A stretch of 64,000 bases of DNA, taken from positions 28,509,342 through 28,573,341 of the forward strand of contig NC_035172.2 in assembly GCF_001659605.2 (NCBI RefSeq), read 5' to 3'. The notes beneath the pieces were generated by a model. The model did no database searches. It was given only the letters and a program-made list of their open reading frames with translations, and was not told the origin of the DNA. Of the stretch, positions 55,179 through 64,000 are shown one piece after another (the first letter of the stretch is position 1; the number at the start of each line of letters is the position of its first letter). A program made the translations under genes and the position numbers. This stretch comes from Manihot esculenta. Taxonomy: Eukaryota; Streptophyta; Magnoliopsida; Malpighiales; Euphorbiaceae.

Positions 55179-58100
55179 ATGAGAGGAACTCGTCGATCTG
55201 CACGATTGACTGGAGTCCCACCAGTGAATGAAGGCTCAGATGCTCGTCCTTCTGCGTTGCCAAGGGCAAGGTCTCAGAGATCAAGCAGGGAGGGTACGTC
55301 AAGGGACCCTAGAAGGTCTTTTGACGAGAGCAGAAGAGGAGCAGATAAAGGAGGGAGCTTAGAGGAAGTGAGGGAGGCTATGGATGTGGACCAGTCAAGA
55401 GAGGAAAGCATGGGTATGGGCAGGTCTGAAGAGGGTATGGGAGAGTCTCAGGGAGGCACTCAGGCCTCGGGATTTGGTTATCCACCCCATTATCCACCCT
55501 TTCCACAGGGCCCAGGGTATCCAATGGGGGGGGGTACGTCGGATTACTCTAGTTTTACCCCATATCCTACCTATATGCCTTATATGCCTTATCCTCCTTT
55601 TTACCCACCATATCCCATGTATCCACCCACACCTTTCCATCCCAGTACAACATAACCAGAGCCAAGTTCAGCACCTTCTGCTCCACCACCAGAACCAGAA
55701 CCAGTAGCCTCCGTTGTTCAAGCACCTTAACCTAGCTCAGCTGAGGGAAGTAAAGTGAAAATGACAGAGTACCTAAAGTTGGATGCTCCTAAATTCAATA
55801 CGGGAGATGATCCCTTTGAGTACCTCAGAACGGTTAAGATGATAACCGATGAGTTAGGAGCTGATGATAGCAGAGCCATTGAGATGGCAGGGTTCACATT
55901 GAAATGTAAGAAGGCTCGGGAGTGGTTCAAGAATTATGTGGACCCTAGGTTGGACAGTATGTCATGGGGAGAGTTCGCCAATGAGTTTGCAGGGTGGGCT
56001 TTTCCTGACAGTTCCAGGGAGCTGAAAGTGATAGAATTTGAGCAGCTGAGACAGACGGAAGAAATGAGTGTAGAGGAATACACAGATAAGTTCTTGGATC
56101 TGTTGCAGTATGTGGGTCAGGCTTATGACACTGACCAGAAGAAGGCAAGGAGATATACCATGAGACTTCATCCCAGGTATTCCTCCTTGATTCTTCCAGC
56201 AGAGAAAGAGAGTTTCCACTCTATAGTGGATGCCGCCAGGAAGATGGAGGCGAGTGCCATTATTTAGGGAACAGTTAAACAGCAAATGGCACAATCTTCG
56301 GGTTCGAAGACCCCTAGTGCAGCAGCTTCTGGCAGCAAGAAAGGAGAAAAATTTAAAGCGAGGAAGGGCAAGTTCTGGAATAAGATTAAGTCTAGTCTGG
56401 GAATGGGTAGTGGCTCAAGCTCTGGCACAGGCAGTACAATGTGCATGAAATGTGGAAGGCCGCACAAAGGAGTTTGTCGTATGGGATCTACAGCCTGCTT
56501 TAAGTGTGGACAGGAGGGACATTTTGCTCGGAAATGTCCTCAGTTGACCTTTATGGCACCATCCCAGCAGATGATCTCAGGCAGTGTGGCACAGCCAGCA
56601 GCTCCAGCCATGCCTCAGAGCAGTGGCAGAGGCAGAGGAAGAGGGTCAGCCTCTTCTTCAGCGGCAGGTTCCCGAGGTGAAGGTCCGGTAGCCCCAGCAC
56701 GGATCTTCACTGTGACTCAAGAGGAGGTAAACACGTCGAACACAGTGGTGTCAGGTAACCTCGTAATTGGGTGTTCTGATGTGTATGCTCTGATGGACCC
56801 CGGTGCTTCTCACTCTTTTATTGCTTCGAGAGCCGTGGAGAGTTTGGGTCTGATGATCTCTGAGTTAGAGTGTCCTCTCTGGGTCAGTGGACCCAAATGT
56901 GACCCATTAGTGGCAGTGTCAGTCTGTCGCTTCAGTCCAGTGTTCATAGAGGGTAGATGCCTTCCAGCTGACCTAGTGGTTCTAGATTTGACGGATTTTG
57001 ATGTCATTCTAGGGATGGATTGGCTATCTACATATGGAGCTACCTTGGACTGCAGAGACAAAGTAGTTAGTCTCAGAGACCAGGATGGGTCAGCGTGTGT
57101 CTTCCGAGGCGACAGGAGGGGGACACTTAGAGGTTTGATCTCAGCCCTTCAGGCTCGTCGTTTGCTTAGGAGGGGTTGTCAGGTGTTTCTAGCTCTCTCA
57201 ATAGACAGGTTAGGGAACCAGCCTCAGTTCCTGTAGTCCGAGAGTTTCCAGATGTCTTCCCAAACAAGCTTCCAGGACTACCACCTGATAGGGAGTTAGA
57301 GTTTGCAATAGAATTGCTGCCTGGTACCAGACCTATCTCTATTTCTCCCTACAGGATGGCGCTAGCAGAGTTAAAAGAGTTGAAAGAGCAGCTGTAGGAC
57401 TTGGTAGATAAGGGTTTCATTCGCCCTAGTACCTCACCTTGGGGTGCTCCAGTGCTTTTTGTCAGAAAGAAGGATGGATCCCTCAGACTTTGTATCGACT
57501 ATCGACAGTTGAACAAAGTCACTACCAAGAATAAGTATCCCCTGCCTAGGATCGATGATCTATTCGACCAGCTAGCTAGAGCAGGTTGTTTCTCTAAAAT
57601 AGATCTGAGGTCCGGGTATCATCAGTTGAGAGTCAGAGAAGCAGATGTGCCAAAGACAGCTTTCAGGACCAGATATGGGCATTATGAGTTCTTAGTAATG
57701 CCGTTCGGGTTGACTAACGCCCCTGCAGCATTCATGGATCTCATGAACAGAGTTTTCAGCGAGTATCTGGATCACTTTGTGATTGTCTTTATCGATGATA
57801 TCTTAGTGTACTCCAGAGATGCAGAGGAGCATGCCCAGCATCTGAGGACAGTTCTGCAGACTCTGAGAGAGCATGGTTTATATGCCAAGTTCTCTAAGAG
57901 TGAGTTTTGGTTGAGGAGCATTTCCTTCTTGGGGCATGTTGTATCAGCCGAAGGTATTGAGGTAGACCCCAAGAAGATAGAAGCTGTAGCTAACTGGCCT
58001 AGACCCACCTCAGTGATAGAGATTAAAAGCTTTCTGGGTTTGGCAGGTTACTACAGGAGGTTCGTTCAGAACTTCTCAAGGATAGCTGCTCCTATGACCA

Positions 58101-60110
58101 AACTGACTCAGAAGAACCAGAAGTTCGTGTGGTCAGACCAGTGTGAAGAGAGCTTTGAAGAGTTAAAGAGAAGATTAACATCAGCACCGGTGTTAGCTCT
58201 GCCTGTCAGTAATGAGGACTTCACAGTGTTCTGTGATGCTTCCAGAGTGGGATTGGGTTGTGTTCTGATGCAGAATGATAGGGTGATTGCTTATGCTTCT
58301 AGACAGTTGAAGAAGCACGAGTTGAATTACCCCACCCATGACCTAGAAATGGCAGCAGTTATCTTTGCACTCAAGATGTGGAGGCATTACCTTTATGGGG
58401 TTAAATGGGAGATCTTCACAGATCACAAGAGTTTACAGTACATCTTGAGTCAGAAAGAGCTGAATTTGAGGCAGAGAAGGTGGGTAGAACTGCTCAGTGA
58501 TTATGATTGCACGATTTAGTATCATCTGGGTAAGGCGAATGTTGTGGCAGACGCCCTAAGCCGGAAATCACTTGGCAGCTTGTCCCACATAGCAGCAGAG
58601 AGAAGACCAATGGTGATGGAGTTTTATAAGCTCATCGACGAAGGGCTACAGCTAGAGTTGTCTGGTACAGGTGCATTGATAGCACAGATGAGAGTGACCC
58701 CAGTGTTTCTGGAGCAGGTGGCTCAGAAACAGCATGAGGACCCTGAGTTAGTGAAAATTGCCAGGACTGTTTAGTCAGGCAACAATGCAGAGTTCAGATT
58801 TGACAGCAAAGGGATCCTCTGCTATGGGAATCGACTATGTGTACCAGATGACAGTAACCTGAAAGGAGACATTATGAGGGAGGCTCATAATGCAAGGTAC
58901 AGTGTTCACCCTGGAGCCACCAAGATGTATCAGGATTTGAAAAGAGTGTATTAGTGGCCAGCTATGAAGAAAGAAGTGGCACAGTTTGTGTCCGCCTGTG
59001 AAATTTGCCAGAGGGTGAAACTGGAACATCAGAAGCCGGCTGAAATGCTTAACCCACTACCGATTCCAGAATGGAAATGGGAGAACATAGTTATGGACTT
59101 TGTAGTAGGCTTACCGGCAGCGTCCAACAAGGTAGACTCCATATGGGTGATTGTGGATAGACTGACGAAATATGCTCATTTCATCCCTGTTAGGAGCAAC
59201 TACTCTATGGATAAGTTAGCACAGGTTTATTTGGAGGAGATAGTAAGGTTGCATGGAGTCCCAGTGTCTATAGTGTCAGAAAGAGGACCTCAGTTCACCT
59301 CCAGATTTTGGCGGAGTCTGCAGAGTGCTATGGGTACATGATTGGAGTTTAGCACTGCTTTCCACCCACAAACTGACGGACAGTCAGAGAGGACCATCCA
59401 GACCATAGAGGATATGCTCAGAATATGTGTGTTAGACTTTGGCGGTTCTTGGAGGCAGCATCTACCTTTGGTGGAGTTTGCCTACAATAACAGTCATTAT
59501 GCTAGCATAGGGATGGCCCCTTATGAAGCTTTGTATGGAAGGAAGTGCAGATCACCTGTTTGTTGGGAAGAAGTAGGAGAGGCGGCTCTTGTAGGGCCGG
59601 AGTTAGTTGAGATCACCAGCAAAGTGGTGCCCATAATCAGAGAGAGGATCAAGACTGCTCAGAGCAGACAGAAAAGCTATGCAGATATCCGCAGAAAGCA
59701 GATAGAGTTTCAGGAAGGTGTCTCCAATGAAAGGAGTGGTTCGGTTTGGGAAGAAAGGTAAGCTAGCCCCACGGTACATTGGACCCTTTGAAATCTTGCA
59801 GAAGATTGGGAATGTGTCGTACAAGCTGGATTTACCTGCTTCTATGGAAAGAATTCACCCGGTGTTCCATGTTTCTATGCTACGGAAGTTTGTGTCAGAT
59901 CCGAGTAAGGTTCTTAGTGAGCCTGAAGTAGAGATCCTTGGAGATCTCACCTATATAGAACAGCCAGTGCGGATCCTTGACACACAGATCAGACAGCTCA
60001 GGAATAAGAAAATTCCAATGGTGAAAGTCCTATGGAACCACCACAATCTAGAAGACTGCACCTGGGAGACACGGGAGTCTATGCTCCAGCAATATCCATA
60101 TCTATTTTAA
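55179..60110 (+). pseudogene. RLG-7 gag-pol, heavily interrupted
   Basis: ATG at 55179 (MRGTRRSARLTGVPPV). Domain order as in RLG-5: Tyr/Pro spacer, capsid ([12 protein letters not shown]), knuckle [15 protein letters not shown], protease [25 protein letters not shown] and FIDDILVYS, RNase H FCDAS and TDHKSL, integrase, chromodomain-like end QYPYLF. Stops: 55653, 55728, 56265, 57395, 58517, 58772, 58952 and 59339. A 10-bp deletion near 57196 and a 20-bp deletion near 59718 shift the frame. The second integrase Asp is Glu (SERGPQF, codon 59279-59281), while the third catalytic Glu is kept. The stops at 57395, 58517 and 58772 are TAG in place of CAG. Confidence 0.9.
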
Positions 60111-60149
60111 GGTTAGATTTTCCTCTTTTTATGTGTTTATTTGTTTGAA

Positions 60150-60185
60150 GAGCATTCGAGGACGAATGGTCTTAAGGGGGGAGAA
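60150..60185 (+). other. RLG-7 degenerate hairpin and polypurine tract
   Basis: A mutated form of the family hairpin (AGCATTCG against CGAATGGT, 60150-60171) followed by AAGGGGGGAGAA. Confidence 0.7.
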
Positions 60186-62372
60186 TGTAATACCCGGCTA
60201 GAGTCTGGCATCGGAATTCCTGTAGTCCAGTGGAATCTCGAATGTCGGCACCCTCCAGCAGGGTATAGACATGTGTTGTTTTAAGTATTTTGATATGGTT
60301 TAATGTTTTAAGTATAAAGCGTTTTTGCATGGAAAACACAAAGGAAGAAAATGGCAAGTTCGGCCGCCGAAAGTGAGTTTCGGCCGCCGAACCTTGCATG
60401 GTTTTGGACGCACGTTTGGCCACCGAAGGTGGTCTGGCTAGCAACCTATAAAAGGCCACATGTCGGTGAAATGGATAGAATTTTAGTCCATCAGCCGCCA
60501 GAGGTGTGTTCCTCTCCTTCCTCATGTGATTTTTTTGTTTTCCTTTATATCTTTCAAGGTTTTGAGAAGTTTTATGTTTGTTTTGAAGTTTTGAGCTAAA
60601 AGACCAAGTTTGAGAGTTTGGAAGCTTTGGAAGCTTGGTTCTCTATATTTCCACGTTAGGATTACCTATCCTCAAGTCTTTTACGAGGTAAGTGGAGATC
60701 TTTAGCTCTTTGTATGTTTCATGAAAGTTTTATAAGATTTTATGGAGTTTTTATGGGTAGAGATGCATGATTAGGTTAAGTAGGTTTTATGTGAGTTTTG
60801 TGCAAGACTATGTTTATGTGTTGTGTTGATGTTGTTGTTTGGGGTTTTAAGTTAGTTTTGGACCCCTTTGTGCATGTACATGAGTATATGCTAGTTGTGG
60901 TTTGGTTGGTTGCATGTTTGAGTGTGTTTGGGGGAAGTTGTGCATGAAGCAGAACAAGTTTCTGCCTAACTGGGAAATCCAGTTTCGGCCGCCGAAGGAA
61001 GGTTCGGCCGCCGAACGTGCTAAGGAGGTGGTTTCGGCTGCCTAAGCTCGTCCCCAAAGGTTTGGACTTTCGGCTCTGGAGCGGGGTTTCAGCCGCCGAA
61101 GGTGCCGCCGAAGGTTAGAGACTTTCGTCTCTGGAGTGCCTTTCAGCCCCCGAACCTTGCCCTCGAAAGGGTTCGGCTGCCGAAAGTAAAGTTCGGCCGC
61201 CGAAGGTGCTTAAGTTTCGTCTCTGGAAGGGACTTTCGGCCGCCGAACCTGCCGCCGAAAGTGCCCTGTCCAGCCTTCTTTTGCATGTTTTATGTGAGTG
61301 TTGTAGGATGTTTTAAGGAGGTTTTGGGGAGTTTTATAGAGTTGTTCTTGAGCTAGTTTGGTCCCTCATTTAAGTCCACCTGTGTAGGAACGGACCAGAG
61401 GAACCGCAGAGAGCAGCAGTGAGCACTGCTTCAGAGTAGTCAGAGTCAGCCAGAGGTGAGTAGAACTAGAATTAATCTTTTATTTTTAAAGAAATTGAAT
61501 GCCTAAAGCATGTTCATGCATCATGATGATTATAGTAGGTTGATTGCACTAGTTTCACGAATATGGCGCATTGCATAATATGATGAATATGATGATGTGG
61601 ATGGACCAAGGCGACCCCAATAGCCCTAGAGCTGTTGTAAGACCTGGCCGGGCCAGGCATACAGATGTTGTAAGACCTGGCCGGGCCAGGCATACGGATG
61701 TTGTAAGACCTGGCTGGGCCAGGCATACAGGAGTTATAAGACCTGGCCGGGCCAAGCATACTGACACAGGAGGGAGTTTTGGTGGTCATGTCCATCCGTG
61801 ATATGAAATGTTTGTGCTGTGACGCATTCATAAGAGCATGTCATGTTTTCCTTGTTTCTACTCACTGGGCTTTATAGCTCACCTCATCCCCTTAACCCCA
61901 GTTTTGCAGGCTCAGAGGTGAGGGGAGGATCAGCAGAGGTCAGAAAGAGTAAAGAGATGTGTAATAGATTAGTGTGGACATGTAAAATTGTAAAGAGATG
62001 TAAAAATTATAACGAGCTATGTATAGTTCTGTGCTTGACCCAGATGTGATGTAAATCCCTCTTATGTATACATGGTCTATTTTATGGATATGTCTAGTTG
62101 ATGAGTGTGGATGACCAGGTTTAACATTTACTGTGTGGACTCAGCTAGGGATTTAATGAGTGCTCTGGCAAGGGGGTCTGTGTACAGAGTTAGTGCATAC
62201 ACAGGTTGAACCATGGGACAGGGTTGAGTTTTCAATGTTTACAGGTTATGTTTGATCATGTATGGGATTGTACAGGTACCCAGAGAGTATAGCAAGCTTG
62301 CTACGGGTCCCGGCGACCTTAAGTTGACCTGGATCCTAGCGCCCGTAGCGGTCCGAATTTCGGGTCGTTACA
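60186..62372 (+). mobile_element. RLG-7 3' LTR
   Basis: 2187 bp from TGTAATACCCGG to GGGTCGTTACA. Palindromes upstream (60358-60392) and downstream (60985-61260) of the TATA box near 60448. Splice-like words are ACGAGGTAAG near 60688, CTGTGTAG near 61388 and CCAGAGGTGAGT near 61453. A four-copy 33-bp minisatellite spans 61635-61766. Confidence 0.92.
61635..61766. repeat. 33-bp minisatellite, four copies, in RLG-7 LTR
   Basis: Units start TTGTAAGACC and contain the palindrome CCTGGCC-G-GGCCAGG. It is the same motif family, in reverse orientation, as the RLG-3 array. Confidence 0.92.
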
Positions 62373-62549
62373 CCAATGCTAACATGGTCGATAGTAATCA
62401 GCTAGTATTGTCTCATTTGCCGGCCTTGAACAGCAATAAGAGCACAGACCCTATCAGACTTTATAGTCGAGTGCTCATTCAGTACGATTGACAAGAAATA
62501 GAACAAGGCATCTCCTTTGCCAGAGGAGGGAGAAATAGAAAGCCAGTCT

Positions 62550-62945
62550 GAGCCTAAATTTACGTGGAATGTATTTATGGATGGTGCATCGGGTTAAACG
62601 AGGAGTGGCACTAGAATCCTTTTGAAAGGACTTGATGGGTTCAAGGTATGTTATGTCTTATGATTCGACTTTCTAGCATCCAAAAATATGACTGAGTACG
62701 AAGCCTTACTAAAAATTGCCATGGAAGTGATCGTGATTGACCTCAGAATAAACAGTGACTCGCAGTTAGTTGTGAACCAAATAAAGGGTGTGTATTAGAT
62801 AAAGATCCGATTATGCAGAAGTGCCTCGATAGGGTATAGGCATTAGAAAAGTAATTGAATAGAAAAGGGATAGTAATTTGGTATGAGCATATACCTCGAG
62901 ATGAAAATGAAGAAGTAGACTTGCTTAGTAAATTGTAGGTAGAAG
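62550..62945 (+). pseudogene. Tat RNase H, broken
   Basis: In shifting frames: a WNVFMDGASG-like block near 62570, GLDGFKVCYVL, MTEYEALLKIAME near 62690, INSDSQLVVNQIKGVY near 62750, and IPRDENEEVDLLSKL near 62895. These are the conserved blocks of Tat RNase H, including the SDSQLVV aspartate. Several stops break it. Confidence 0.75.
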
Positions 62946-63269
62946 AATTGGAGCAGCTCCTAAATGAGGTGTATATATAATAAATATGTATCCTGACCTT
63001 CAAAAAAGCAGCTTTAATAATGCTAATAGATGAAGAACAAAGCTAGATGAGCCCATACATAAAATACCTCAAGGAAGAAAAGTTTCCAAAAGACAAAATG
63101 GAAGTTTAGAAGATCGAAACTAAGTTTCTCTTACCACCTGATTTCCAGAAGACAAAATGGAAGCTTAGAAGATTGCAACTAAGGCTACTAATTATCAGGT
63201 GGTAAAAGAAACTTTATATTGAAGAGGAAAATCTAGCCTGTGGTTAAGGTGTGTAGGGCTAGAGGAGGC

Positions 63270-64000
63270 ATTGGTAATAATTAAAGGAATACACTAGGAA
63301 ATTTTTGGGGCTTATGAAGGAGCTACTATGCTAGCAAACAAAATTTTTCGACAAGGCTATTATTTTCCGACAGTGAAGACGGAAGTAGGAGATTTGGTGA
63401 GAAGGTGTGACATCTTCTAAAGATTGGCAAATGCAATCAACATACTGACAACATCACAATCAAGTATATCTAGCCCATGGCCATTCTCACAATGGGGGAT
63501 AAATATACTAGGACAATTCCCAAAAATCGTGAGGCAGAAGAAGTTCGTGATAGTAGCCGTGGAGTATTTTTCTAAATGGTTAGAAGCAGAGGCAATTCCT
63601 AAAATGACGACAAGGAAAATGATAGACTTCGTATGGAAAAACATCATCTGCCGATTTGGGGTACCAAGGATGCTCATCTCAGACAATGGAAATCAGTTTG
63701 ATTGTATGACCTTCAAAGATTTTACCAAGAATATGAGGATATGGTATAAGTTCTCCTCAGTGGTACATCCACAGCCAAATGGCCAAACCGATGTAACAAA
63801 TAGAACTATTCTCCAAGGGTTGAAAAAACAGTTAGATGGGGCCAAAAAGAATTGGGCATAAGAGCTACCTAGTATTTTGTGGGCATTTTAGACCACACCT
63901 CGGAATCTCACATGAGAGACTCCATTCGCGCTAGTTTATGGAACAGAAGCAGTAGTCCCTGTGGAATTACATGTTCCAACACATCGGGTACAGTTTAACG
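63270..64000 (+). pseudogene. Tat integrase, partly open, 3' end outside the window
   Basis: Zinc-finger remnant (GAHEGATMLANKIFRQGYYF near 63310; the finger's terminal CQRC-type part reads CDIF-stop). Then an open frame at 63424-63861 with GINILGQFPKI (the usual first catalytic Asp of the DILG motif appears as Asn, INILG), LISDNGNQF (second Asp kept), and NGQTDVTNRTILQGLKKQL, where the expected catalytic Glu is Asp (codon 63790-63792). After a stop it continues ELPSILWAF, TPFALVYGTEAVVPVEL. Inactive by these changes and the stops. Confidence 0.8.

Larger units (their letters stand above)
54217..62372 (+). mobile_element. RLG-7: Tekay-like element with truncated 5' LTR
   Basis: 5' LTR remnant to 54951, primer site 54955-54966, gag-pol 55179-60110, polypurine tract 60174-60185 and full 3' LTR 60186-62372 (2187 bp). 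The 3' LTR border meets Tat internal sequence (CCAATGCTAAC). The comparable parts of the LTRs differ by about 2% by eye. Gag-pol has many stops and two small deletions, so it is dead. Confidence 0.9.
62373..64000 (+). mobile_element. Tat-lineage Ty3/gypsy element, right fragment
   Basis: Degenerate RNase H and integrase of a Tat/Ogre-type element, running off the window edge. The orientation and domain order continue the fragment at 10066-11665. Confidence 0.78.

Noticed and set aside
61635..61766. CRISPR-like repeat array
   Set aside because: Units are contiguous tandem repeats without unique spacers, lie inside an LTR, and the genome is a plant.

Overview
The window looks like plant nuclear DNA, most likely a dicot and possibly Euphorbiaceae. 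The family guess rests only on the general look of the single gene and the repeats. One intact host gene is visible: a DUF241-family protein at 638-1480 with its own TATA box. A decayed tandem paralogue lies at about 9.13-10.07 kb. Nearly all of the rest is transposable elements and their debris. No CRISPR array, rRNA, tRNA or bacterial-type operon was seen.

Region by region. (1) 1-2640: DUF241 gene and flanks. (2) 2641-8140: very AT-rich intergenic DNA with a 243-bp tandem duplication, a large foldback palindrome, a second tandem duplication and a (TA)17 tract. (3) 8139-8945: a minus-strand Ty3/gypsy pol relic (protease and reverse transcriptase, RT, pieces). (4) 9131-10065: duplicated promoter plus DUF241 pseudogene, cut off by (5) the left half of a Tat-lineage Ty3/gypsy element (10066-about 11665). 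(6) 11672-15832: a palindrome-rich MITE-like piece, an Athila-type 3' tail with LTR (called ATH1 here), and the C-terminal half of a hAT-type transposase pseudogene that still shows introns. (7) 15833-52198: a nest of chromodomain-containing Ty3/gypsy (Tekay/Del-like) elements. (8) 52195-54213: a second Athila-type tail with LTR (ATH2). (9) 54217-62372: another Tekay-like element (RLG-7). (10) 62373-64000: Tat-lineage RNase H and integrase, in the same orientation and order as the left half in (5).

Nest order, read from 5-bp target-site duplications (TSDs): RLG-1 LTR fragment (15833) was hit by RLG-2 (starts 16368). RLG-2's 5' LTR was hit by RLG-3 (17859-25425, minus, internally deleted, TSD CTATG). 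RLG-2's RNase H region was hit by RLG-4 (28911-48439, minus, TSD CCTGC). RLG-4's integrase was hit by RLG-5 (32350-42188, plus, youngest, TSD GTGCC). RLG-2's 3' LTR was hit by a solo LTR, RLG-6 (50765-51837). All share LTR ends TGTAATACCCGG...GTTACA, an initiator-Met tRNA primer site, a gag-pol with a CCHC knuckle, and a C-terminal chromodomain-like segment. RLG-5 has near-identical LTRs (about 9 substitutions counted by eye), yet its gag-pol carries three stops and a frameshift. None of the copies visible here looks able to move by itself.

The most unusual structure is in the LTRs. They carry clusters of a 13-bp palindrome (TTCGGC-N-GCCGAA), together with conserved splice-like signals in the leader, a hairpin just before the polypurine tract (PPT), and subfamily-specific minisatellites. 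The palindrome module also occurs in the unrelated ATH2 LTR but not in its sister ATH1. I did not find a clearly new biological system beyond this LTR architecture. Divergence counts were made by eye and are approximate.
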